64,000 bases of DNA. It comes from Pelomonas aquatica. GTDB taxonomy: Bacteria > Pseudomonadota > Gammaproteobacteria > Burkholderiales > Burkholderiaceae_C. This document shows positions 1 through 6,476 of the stretch, piece by piece. The DNA is taken from NCBI RefSeq assembly GCF_026712205.1, contig NZ_JAPPUW010000005.1, positions 1-64,000 of the forward strand. The letters run 5' to 3'. Position 1 is the first letter of the stretch. Each line of letters opens with the position of its first letter. The notes under the pieces are model-generated. The model was given only the letters and a program-made list of their open reading frames with translations, did no database searches and was not told the DNA's origin. A program made the translations under genes and the position numbers.

Positions 1-120
1 GCTGGTCTCGCTGGTGGATACCCACCAGCAACTCCAGCGTTTTACTTGAACCGCCGGATGCGGACCCGCACGTCCGGTGGTGTGAGAGGGCTGAGGGGGC
101 GACCCCTCACCCTACTCGAT
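1..120 (+). mobile_element. 3' end of a group II intron (domains V-VI), 5' part outside window
   Basis: The segment folds as the end of a bacterial group II intron. A domain V-like hairpin has lower arms ACCGCCGGA (50-58) and TCCGGTGGT (73-81), an upper TGCG/CGCA stem and a two-base CG bulge. A domain VI-like hairpin follows, TGAGGGG (92-98) pairing with CCCCTCA (103-109). A candidate branch-point A (114) lies seven bases from a terminal AT at 120, and the end TACTCGAT is typical of this class. A further hairpin, GCTGGTGG/CCACCAGC (about 10-29), precedes it. Any reverse transcriptase gene would lie upstream, outside the window, so it is unknown whether the intron is intact. The GNAT gene starts 15 bases after the presumed 3' splice site. 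The structural assignment is by eye. Confidence 0.65.
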
Positions 121-134
121 GAGAGGACGAGCCC

Positions 135-677
135 ATGCTCAGAGGACAGCGCGTCGGCCTGCGCCATGTGACCGAGGAAGACCTGCCCTGGCTGAAGCGC
201 ACCACCGGCGACCCGCAGATCCGCGGCCCCTTCATGGGCACGCGCATGATGACGCCGCACACGGTGGAGCAGCGCTGGAAGGACAACGGCTTCTCCGGCG
301 AGGACGCCGAGCGGCTGCTGATCTGCCATCTCGTCGACGGCAGCGTCATCGGCGACGTGGTGCACTTCGCCGCGGCCCGCTACACGACGGCGCGCGAGAT
401 CGGCTGGACCATGGCCGACATCGCGATGCGCGGCCAGGGCCTGGCCAGCGAGGCCGCCGCGCTGCTGGTGGACTACCTGTTCGAGAACTGGCCGGTGAAC
501 CGGCTGTCCTGTGGCATGTCCGTGCACAACCATGCGTCGCGGCGCGTGGCCGAGAAATGCGGCTTCAAGCACGAGGGCATCCAGCGCGGCATCATCTTCG
601 TCGGCGGCGAGTATGTGGACTGCCATGCGCTGTCGCTGCTGCGCGGCGACTGGCAGGCGATGAGGGGCGGGGCCTGA
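135..677 (+). CDS. GNAT family N-acetyltransferase (RimJ/RimL-like)
   Basis: A 180-residue protein with the layout of RimJ/RimL-type GNAT acetyltransferases, which move an acetyl group from acetyl-CoA to an amine. The N-terminal LRHVTEEDLPWL segment is the usual first strand and helix. The acetyl-CoA loop is around residues 100-115 (MRGQGLASEAAALLVDYLF, of the R/Q-x-x-G-x-G/A form), and the C-terminal part has the typical N..S.RVAEKCGFKHEG stretch. The substrate cannot be told from sequence. The gene lies directly after the group II intron end, so its native promoter may have been separated from it. The ATG at 135 fits the domain start. Confidence 0.85.
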   Translation: MLRGQRVGLRHVTEEDLPWLKRTTGDPQIRGPFMGTRMMTPHTVEQRWKDNGFSGEDAERLLICHLVDGSVIGDVVHFAAARYTTAREIGWTMADIAMRGQGLASEAAALLVDYLFENWPVNRLSCGMSVHNHASRRVAEKCGFKHEGIQRGIIFVGGEYVDCHALSLLRGDWQAMRGGA

Positions 678-678
678 T

Positions 679-1146
679 TCAGGCGCGCCGGATCAGCGCC
701 GCATAGCAGCCGCGGCGCGCGAAGTGGGCGTGGATGTAGTCGACCTCGGGCCGGGCGAGCAGACGCTCGATGAGGCCCTCGATGGCCGTGCCGTCGACGA
801 TGTCGGCGTCGACCATCATGCCGGCGGCGTCGAAGGCGCGCAGCGACAGCAGGCGCCGGCGCAGCGCGGCGGGCACCTCGTCGACGGCGTCGAAGGGCGC
901 ACCGGCACGCTCGCGGACGAAGACGGCGTGGCGCGAGCGGTAGGGCGTGTGGGCCGGCTGGTGCTCGTGGTTGACGAGCAGCACCGTCTCGCCCGGCAGG
1001 GCGTCGCTGAGCTCGATGCGGTCGGGATGGGCATCGCCGGGCCGGGTCGGCAGGCGGATGGCGCCCTCGCGGGCGAGCTCGGCGTCGCCGAGGCCGAAGA
1101 GATGGGCGAAGGACTGGGCGGACAGCCCGGTGATGCGAAAGGACAT
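679..1146 (-). CDS. DUF1203 domain-containing protein
   Basis: A 155-residue cytoplasmic protein that matches the DUF1203 family along its whole length. It starts MSFRITGLSAQSFAHLFGL and ends with the family hallmark in which a Y-I-H-A-H segment is followed by a GCYAALI strand. A central ETVLLVNHEHQPAHTPYRS segment is also typical. The biochemical role of the family is unknown. The ATG at 1146 is chosen because upstream in-frame codons have no family resemblance. The gene is convergent with the GNAT gene (one base between stops) and has the inverted-repeat element upstream of it. Confidence 0.8.
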   Translation of the reverse strand: MSFRITGLSAQSFAHLFGLGDAELAREGAIRLPTRPGDAHPDRIELSDALPGETVLLVNHEHQPAHTPYRSRHAVFVRERAGAPFDAVDEVPAALRRRLLSLRAFDAAGMMVDADIVDGTAIEGLIERLLARPEVDYIHAHFARRGCYAALIRRA

Positions 1147-1226
1147 GGCGTGCTCCGTGGTGGGATGCACGCGATTCTTCAGGGGGCGTTGCGTGGCGTC
1201 TGGCCGCAATCGGACCTGGAATTGTC

Positions 1227-1493
1227 AGAACCTGTTCAAGGTCTCCCCATGGCGCCCGTTGCCCCGCAAAAGCAGGGGCTGCAAGGCGCAAACCGGAGAC
1301 GGGCTGGGTGCCCGGCGAGGATTTGCAACGCCGCAGACGCTGTTTTTGCGGGGCAACCCGAAGGGCAAGGCATCCCCGGGCCGCACTCTGCGTTGCCCAC
1401 CTTGGCCAGGCATGAGCCTGGCCGGCGGCGTGCGCCTTGATTGCGGCCCGGGGATGCCTTGCGGGCACCATGGGGAGGCCTTGAACAGGTTCT
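1227..1493. repeat. 267-bp inverted-repeat element with nested hairpins (MITE-like)
   Basis: The ends are 26-bp imperfect inverted repeats, AGAACCTGTTCAAGG at 1227 and CCTTGAACAGGTTCT ending at 1493, continuing inward to CCATGG. Inside are a 14-bp pair (1258-1271 with 1344-1357) and a perfect 21-bp pair (1365-1385 with 1442-1462). The loop of the latter holds another perfect hairpin, GGCCAGGC/GCCTGGCC (1404-1423). A possible 3-bp direct repeat TCA flanks the GAACC..GGTTC core. There is no credible coding sequence. It fills most of the gene-free stretch 1147-1492, and its right end abuts the TGA of the neighbouring gene. A non-autonomous mobile element or structured intergenic repeat is inferred. 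Confidence 0.65.
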
Positions 1494-1975
1494 CAGTCCG
1501 CGCCCGCCGGGCGCTCGAAGCCGGCATCGACCCAGGCCTCGGCGGCGGACTGCGTGAACCTGAAGCCGGCCGCCACCTTGACCTGGGCCAGCGGCTCGCC
1601 GGCCGCGTCGAAGGCGCGCAGCCAGGCATAGGGATCGTCCTCGGCGGGCACGATCTCCAGCGTGAGCTTCAGCCAGGCGCCGTCGCGTGCGACATAGAGC
1701 GTCTTGTTGAGCTGGGCGTGCAGCTGCTGTTCGTGGCGGCGGATCACCTCGGAGGCCGTCTTCACCAGCGTGTTGAAGGCGTTCGAGTCCAGCGGCTTGG
1801 GGTTCTTCTTGTCGCGGCCCATGGTCCAGGGTCCGACCAGCGCCGGTTCGCTCTCGCCGTCCTTGAACATCGCGACGGCCCAGCCCTCGTCGTCTTCGTT
1901 CTTGATGACCTGGGCGGTCCAGCCGTGGTCGCGCCACAGGCGGGGCTCGTACAGGGGTTCGTCGGTCTCGTTCAT
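1493..1975 (-). CDS. conserved hypothetical protein
   Basis: A 160-residue soluble acidic protein with no recognised domain. It starts MNETDEPLYEPRLWRDHGWTA and has a conserved-looking core (EGWAVAMFKDGESEPALVGPW) followed by a helical segment rich in charged residues. There is no signal peptide or membrane segment. The reading frame shows the third-position GC bias of its neighbours, and the protein looks like those conserved across Burkholderiales without a known role. The ATG at 1975 is preferred over an upstream in-frame start because the upstream residues are low-complexity. Its stop codon touches the inverted-repeat element at 1227-1493. Confidence 0.7.
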   Translation of the reverse strand: MNETDEPLYEPRLWRDHGWTAQVIKNEDDEGWAVAMFKDGESEPALVGPWTMGRDKKNPKPLDSNAFNTLVKTASEVIRRHEQQLHAQLNKTLYVARDGAWLKLTLEIVPAEDDPYAWLRAFDAAGEPLAQVKVAAGFRFTQSAAEAWVDAGFERPAGAD

Positions 1976-2079
1976 CGGGTGTGGAAGCAGAAATGGCGGG
2001 CCAGAGCCCGCCATTGTCCGGTGCGGCGCCTGCCGTCATGCCATCCGGCCGGCATGCCGGGTGGCCTTCGACGCCTGCC

Positions 2080-2571
2080 TCAGCCGTTGCTGGCCGAGGC
2101 CGCCGGCGCGACGGCTGGCGCGCGCGTCACGCGGGTCTTGCCGCCGGTCGTCACGAGGATGACGGTGTCGCCGTTGTTGAAGGTCTCGGCACCCTTGGCC
2201 TGGATGACGGAGCGGCGCTCGCCGTTGCGCAGCTGGACGATGATTTCCAGCGCTTCTTCGCGCGTGGTGGAGCGCTCGATGGCATTGCCGATGACGGCGC
2301 CGGCCACGGCACCCAGCACGCCGACCACCTGGCCCTCGCGCCGGCCGCCGACCGTGCTGCCGGCAATGGCGCCGGTGACGCCGCCGGCCACGCCGCCGAT
2401 GCCGCTCTGCGAGCCGTCCACGGTGACGGGGCGCACGTTCAGCACGGTGGCGTCCTGGACCTGGGACAGGCGTTGCGCGTCGCCGCGCTGGATGACGTCG
2501 GGGCTGGTCGTCGAGCAGGCCGACAGCACCAGCGCGGCCGCCACGGAGAGGGAAGTGATGAGTTTGGACAT
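2080..2571 (-). CDS. glycine-zipper outer-membrane lipoprotein (SlyB/PcP-like)
   Basis: A 163-residue lipoprotein. The signal peptide ends in lipobox LSAC, with the lipidated Cys at about residue 19. The mature part carries a glycine-zipper region at about 58-100 (GIGGVAGGVTGAIAGSTVGG and GAVAGAVIGNAIE), typical of the SlyB/Pcp/17-kDa surface antigen group, followed by a small beta domain ending in a Pro/Ala tail. Such proteins sit in the outer-membrane inner leaflet and support envelope integrity. The gene is monocistronic here. Which SlyB-like subfamily it belongs to is uncertain. Confidence 0.85.
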   Translation of the reverse strand: MSKLITSLSVAAALVLSACSTTSPDVIQRGDAQRLSQVQDATVLNVRPVTVDGSQSGIGGVAGGVTGAIAGSTVGGRREGQVVGVLGAVAGAVIGNAIERSTTREEALEIIVQLRNGERRSVIQAKGAETFNNGDTVILVTTGGKTRVTRAPAVAPAASASNG

Positions 2572-2651
2572 GGATGACTCCTAGGGCACGACAGCAGCCC
2601 AACGGGTGCGATTGTCTCGCCGTTGACCGCCCCCCGGGCCTCTACAACTCT

Positions 2652-3209
2652 TTACCCGTGCAGGCGGCTGGAGCGCGGCACGCTGGCGAGCAGGAACTCC
2701 ATCTGGTCGGCCAGGATGCGGCGGCCGCGCAGGATCATGTCTTCGTGCAGGCTGGGCACATAGGGCAGGTAGAGCAGGCTCATATGGGCCTCTTCGGGCA
2801 GGCGGCTGCCCTTGCGGCCGTTGCAGGGGCGGCAGGCGGTGATGCAGTTCATCCAGCTGTCCTGGCCGCCGCGCGACGTGGGCTGGATGTGCTCGCGCGT
2901 CAGGTCCTCGGGCAGGGCGCGGTGGCCGCAGTAGGCGCAGATGAAGCGGTCGCGCACGAAGAGCTTGCCGTTGGTCAGCGCGGGCGCCTGGCGCCAGGCC
3001 CGGCTGGGCATTGCGCCGCGCACGGCGATGATGGGGTGCACCTCGATGCGCGACTGCCGCCCGCTGACGCGCTGCCAGCCGCCGCGCAGCACCTGGCAGG
3101 GGTCGCCCAGCGTCCAGGCGACGCCGTCACAGGCGTAGATGACCGCGGCCTCGCGGGTCGTGATCCAGGCCTGGGGTCGGCCGGAGACATCGAGCTGGAG
3201 CACATCCAC
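2652..3209 (-). CDS. HNH endonuclease
   Basis: A 185-residue protein with a clear HNH nuclease fold in the second half. A zinc-binding CAYC pair is followed by the LTREHIQPTSRGGQDSW core with the HNH His, a central Asn (MNCITACRPCN), and a second CxxC pair. Proteins of this type are common single genes in Proteobacteria chromosomes and are usually annotated simply as HNH endonucleases, so a housekeeping or repair role is as likely as a defence role. The N-terminal 85 residues are unassigned. It is transcribed away from the TetR gene, and the shared intergenic region holds the palindromes described below. Confidence 0.85.
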   Translation of the reverse strand: MDVLQLDVSGRPQAWITTREAAVIYACDGVAWTLGDPCQVLRGGWQRVSGRQSRIEVHPIIAVRGAMPSRAWRQAPALTNGKLFVRDRFICAYCGHRALPEDLTREHIQPTSRGGQDSWMNCITACRPCNGRKGSRLPEEAHMSLLYLPYVPSLHEDMILRGRRILADQMEFLLASVPRSSRLHG

Positions 3210-3291
3210 GGGCAGTTCACCGTCGTTGCTGTGCCCGAAGCCTAGCGAGAACCGGGCCAGCGCTCAAGCGTGCCACCGTGACGGCCGAGGT

Positions 3292-3340
3292 CTAGGGGTC
3301 ATCCCTAGGTCGGTCGGCAGTATTAGGCGCATCACCCTAG
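3292..3340. promoter_or_regulatory. CTAGGG palindrome plus a third CCCTAG copy
   Basis: A perfect inverted repeat CTAGGG-GTCAT-CCCTAG occupies 3292-3308, and another CCCTAG lies at 3335-3340, 32 bases downstream of the right arm (about three helical turns). It sits between the divergent HNH and TetR genes. The sites look like a transcription-factor binding array rather than a terminator, as there is no T run. The regulator is not identifiable from sequence. Confidence 0.4.
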
Positions 3341-3388
3341 AAATCGCTCGGTGAAGCTGGCGCCGTCACACGAGCGAACTGCAAAATA

Positions 3389-3400
3389 GAACGATCGTTC
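3389..3400. promoter_or_regulatory. TetR-type operator palindrome
   Basis: The perfect 12-bp palindrome GAACGATCGTTC lies in an A/T-rich patch 35 bp before the TetR start codon. Palindromes of this size and base content directly upstream of TetR-family genes are normally their own operators. It probably controls the tetR gene and, by read-through, the beta-oxidation genes behind it. Binding is inferred from position and symmetry. Confidence 0.6.
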
Positions 3401-3435
3401 GTTTTATTCCTTGCCCTCTCTCACCGTTTCGCGCC

Positions 3436-4158
3436 GTGTCCTCGCTGCCCGTTTCCGCCAAGAAAGCTGCCTCGCTGCGCGTGGTCAAGCCCGTGCGCGT
3501 CGCGCGCTCGCTGCAGAAGGGCCAGCAGACCCGCGCCGCCATCCTCGAGGCGGCGCTGGGCCTGGCGTCGCATATGGGGCTGGAGGGCCTGTCCATCGGC
3601 GCGCTGGCGGACGTGACGGGCATGAGCAAGTCGGGCGTCTTCGCCCACTTCGGCTCGCGCGAGGAATTGCAGATCGCCGTCGTGACCGAGTATCACGCCA
3701 AGTTCGAAGAGGAAGTCTTCTTCACCGCCATCCGCGAGCCGCGCGGCCTGCCGCGGCTGCGCGCGATGTTCGAGCGCTGGGTGCGCCGCGTGTCGGTCGA
3801 GGTGGACTCGGGCTGCATCTACATCAGCGGCGCCGTCGAGTTCGACGACCGGCCGGGCCCCGTGCGCGACGCGCTGGTCGGCATGGTCAAGGCCTGGCAT
3901 GCGGCCCTGCACAAGGCCATCGTGCTGGCCCTCGACGAGGGCCATCTGCAGGCCGGCGCGGACGTCGACCAGATCGTCTTCGAGCTGCACGGTCTGATCC
4001 TGTCCCTGCACCACGACGCGCGCTTCATGCGCAGCCCCGGCGCGCTCGCGCGGGCCGGCCTCGGTTTCGACCGGACCATCCAGTTCTATGCGACGCCGGC
4101 TGGTCTGCAGGTCGACGGCGCGCGCAAGCCTCCCAAGATCGGCGCCACCCGGCGCTGA
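3436..4158 (+). CDS. TetR/AcrR family transcriptional regulator
   Basis: A 240-residue repressor. The N-terminal helix-turn-helix is at about residues 28-75 (QTRAAILEAALGLASHMGLEGLS, then ALADVTGMSKSGVFAHFGSREELQ), and the remainder is the ligand-binding domain. The start is a GTG at 3436; the first 25 residues are a basic tail. It immediately precedes acyl-CoA dehydrogenase (39 bp gap) on the same strand. Many TetR proteins in this position sense acyl-CoA and repress fatty acid degradation, so that role is inferred here. The operator-like palindrome at 3389-3400 suggests autoregulation. Confidence 0.88.
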   Translation: MSSLPVSAKKAASLRVVKPVRVARSLQKGQQTRAAILEAALGLASHMGLEGLSIGALADVTGMSKSGVFAHFGSREELQIAVVTEYHAKFEEEVFFTAIREPRGLPRLRAMFERWVRRVSVEVDSGCIYISGAVEFDDRPGPVRDALVGMVKAWHAALHKAIVLALDEGHLQAGADVDQIVFELHGLILSLHHDARFMRSPGALARAGLGFDRTIQFYATPAGLQVDGARKPPKIGATRR

Positions 4159-4197
4159 CCCGATTCACCCCACCCAAGACTGTTCCAGGAGTCCCCG

Positions 4198-5988
4198 ATG
4201 CCCCAGTACACCCCGCCCATGCGTGACATGCAGTTCGTCATGCACGAGCTGCTGAACGTCGTCGACGAGCTGAAGATGCTGCCCGGCCACGAGGACATCG
4301 ACGCCGACACGATCAACGCGGTGCTCGAGGAAGGCGGCAAGTTCGCTGCCGAGGTCATCGCCCCCATCAACCTCAGCGGCGACGCCGAAGGCTGCACGCT
4401 CGACAAGGCCACCCACGAGGTGACCGCGCCCAAGGGCTTCAAGGAGGCCTACCAGCAGTACGTCGAGGGCGGCTGGCCGGCGCTGAGCTGCGACCCGAAC
4501 TTCGGCGGCCAGGGCCTGCCCCACCTGGTGAACCAGTTCTTCTATGAGATGCTGAACTCGGCCAACCAGGCCTGGACGATGTACCCCGGCCTGAGCCACG
4601 GCGCCTACGAGGCCCTGCACGCCCACGGCACGCCCGAGCAGAAGGCCACCTATCTGCCCAAGCTGACCAGCGGCGAGTGGACCGGCACGATGTGCCTGAC
4701 CGAACCGCACTGCGGCACGGACCTCGGCCTGCTGCGCACCAAGGCCGAGCCCCAGGCCGACGGCACGTACAAGATCACCGGCGCCAAGATCTTCATCTCG
4801 GCCGGCGAGCACGACATGGCCGAGAACATCGTCCACCTGGTGCTGGCCCGCCTGCCGGACGCGCCGCAGGGCTCCAAGGGCATCTCGCTGTTCATCTGCC
4901 CGAAGTTCAACGTGAACGCCGACGGCAGCCTCGGCAGCCGCAACGGCATCTTCTGCGCCGGCTTGGAGCACAAGATGGGCATCCACGGCAACGCCACCGC
5001 GCAGATCGTGCTGGAAGGCGCCACCGGCACGCTGGTCGGCGAGCCCAACAAGGGCCTGGCCGCGATGTTCGTCATGATGAACGCGGCGCGCCTGGGCGTC
5101 GGCAACCAGTCCCTCGGCCTGACCGAGGTGGCCTACCAGAACGCCGTGGCCTATGCGAAGGACCGCATCCAGATGCGCGCGCTGAGCGGCCCCAAGGCGC
5201 CGGACAAGCCGGCCGACCCCATCATCGTCCACCCCGACGTGCGCAAGATGCTGCTGACGGCCCGCGCCTTCGCCGAGGGCGGCCGCATGCTGCAGGCCTA
5301 CACGGTGCTGCAGCTCGACAAGGCGCTGAAGAGCGATGACGAGGACGAGCGCAAGGACGCCGACGCCGAAGTCGCGCTGCTGACGCCCATCATCAAGGCC
5401 TTCATCACCGACAACGGCTGGCTGGCCACGTCGCACTGCATGCAGGTTTTCGGCGGCCACGGCTTCATCCACGAGTGGGGCATGGAGCAGTTCGTGCGCG
5501 ACGCACGCATCAACATGATCTACGAGGGCACCAACACCATCCAGTCGCTGGACCTGCTGGGCCGCAAGGTGCTGGGCAACAACGGCGCCACGCTGAAGAA
5601 GTTCGGCAAGAAGATCGCCGCCTTCATCGAGGAGGAAGGCACCAATGAGGCCATGCAGGAGTTCGTGAACCCGCTCGCCGACTTGGGCGACAAGGTCAAC
5701 AAGCTGACGCAGGAAATCGGCATGAAGGCCTTCGGCAACCCCGACGAAGTCGGCGCCGCCGCGGTGGACTACCTGCGCGTGGTCGGCCACATGACCTTCG
5801 CCTATTTCTTCGCCCAGGCCGCCAAGATCGCGCTGGCCAAGCAGGACGGCGGCGACCCCTTCTACACGGCCAAGCTGGCGACGGCGCGCTTCTATTTCGC
5901 GAAGCTGCTGCCCGAGACGGCGTCGCTGATCCGCAGCTGCCGCGCAGGCCTGGCGCCGCTGATGGCCATGGAAGAGGCGCTCTTCTGA
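4198..5988 (+). CDS. acyl-CoA dehydrogenase, 596-residue (DmdC/FadE-like) type
   Basis: FAD-dependent acyl-CoA dehydrogenase, which makes the trans-2-enoyl-CoA in the first step of beta-oxidation. At 596 residues it is longer than the 380-residue short forms and belongs to the group with extra N- and C-terminal extensions that includes DmdC. Visible features are the FAD/substrate strand MCLTEPHCGTDLGLLRT, the core helices, QVFGGHGFIHEWGMEQFVRD, and the catalytic base in MIYEGTN (Glu at about 443). The gene follows tetR and starts the catabolic operon. Chain-length specificity cannot be read from sequence. Confidence 0.92.
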   Translation: MPQYTPPMRDMQFVMHELLNVVDELKMLPGHEDIDADTINAVLEEGGKFAAEVIAPINLSGDAEGCTLDKATHEVTAPKGFKEAYQQYVEGGWPALSCDPNFGGQGLPHLVNQFFYEMLNSANQAWTMYPGLSHGAYEALHAHGTPEQKATYLPKLTSGEWTGTMCLTEPHCGTDLGLLRTKAEPQADGTYKITGAKIFISAGEHDMAENIVHLVLARLPDAPQGSKGISLFICPKFNVNADGSLGSRNGIFCAGLEHKMGIHGNATAQIVLEGATGTLVGEPNKGLAAMFVMMNAARLGVGNQSLGLTEVAYQNAVAYAKDRIQMRALSGPKAPDKPADPIIVHPDVRKMLLTARAFAEGGRMLQAYTVLQLDKALKSDDEDERKDADAEVALLTPIIKAFITDNGWLATSHCMQVFGGHGFIHEWGMEQFVRDARINMIYEGTNTIQSLDLLGRKVLGNNGATLKKFGKKIAAFIEEEGTNEAMQEFVNPLADLGDKVNKLTQEIGMKAFGNPDEVGAAAVDYLRVVGHMTFAYFFAQAAKIALAKQDGGDPFYTAKLATARFYFAKLLPETASLIRSCRAGLAPLMAMEEALF

Positions 5989-6017
5989 CCCGCCCGCTCT
6001 GACCAAGGACACGCCCG

Positions 6018-6449
6018 ATGAAATCCCTGTTCGCTGCTGCCCTGCTGTTGCCCGCGTTTGCGTTCGCGCAGACCACACCCGTGGGCCTGTGGAAGACCAT
6101 TGACGACGACGGCAAAACCGCGAAGTCGCTGGTCCGCATCAGCGAACAGGCGGGCACCATCGTCGGCAGCATCGAGAAGCTGCTGGATCCCAAGGACCCC
6201 GCCGACGGCAAATGCGACAAGTGCAGCGACGACCGCAAGGACAAGCCCGTCGTCGGCCTGCAGATCATCCGCGGCATCAAGGCCCAGGGTGATGGGGTCT
6301 GGGGCGGCGGAGAGATCCTTGACCCCAATGATGGCCAGACCTACCGCACGCGCCTGAAGCCCGTGGAGGGCGGCAAGAAGCTGGAGGTGCGCGGCTACAT
6401 CGGCGCCCCCCTGTTCGGCCGCACCCAGACCTGGGTTCGCGTCGAGTGA
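6018..6449 (+). CDS. DUF2147 domain exported protein
   Basis: A 143-residue secreted or periplasmic protein. The signal peptide MKSLFAAALLLPAFAFAQ ends in an AFA-Q cleavage site. The mature part begins PVGLWKTIDDDGKTAKS, the DUF2147 hallmark, followed by a CDKC pair and a GLQIIRGIK strand, consistent with a small lipocalin-like beta barrel. Its function is unknown. It lies between acyl-CoA dehydrogenase and the bifunctional beta-oxidation enzyme with gaps below 30 bp on both sides, so it is co-transcribed with them. A role in handling hydrophobic substrate at the envelope is speculation. Confidence 0.85.
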   Translation: MKSLFAAALLLPAFAFAQTTPVGLWKTIDDDGKTAKSLVRISEQAGTIVGSIEKLLDPKDPADGKCDKCSDDRKDKPVVGLQIIRGIKAQGDGVWGGGEILDPNDGQTYRTRLKPVEGGKKLEVRGYIGAPLFGRTQTWVRVE

Positions 6450-6476
6450 ATTGAACACCCTTAGGAGATACACCCC

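Noticed and set aside
947-2584. Long plus-strand open frame (545 codons)
   Set aside because: It runs antisense over three better-supported minus-strand genes with recognisable families; high GC makes such open frames common.
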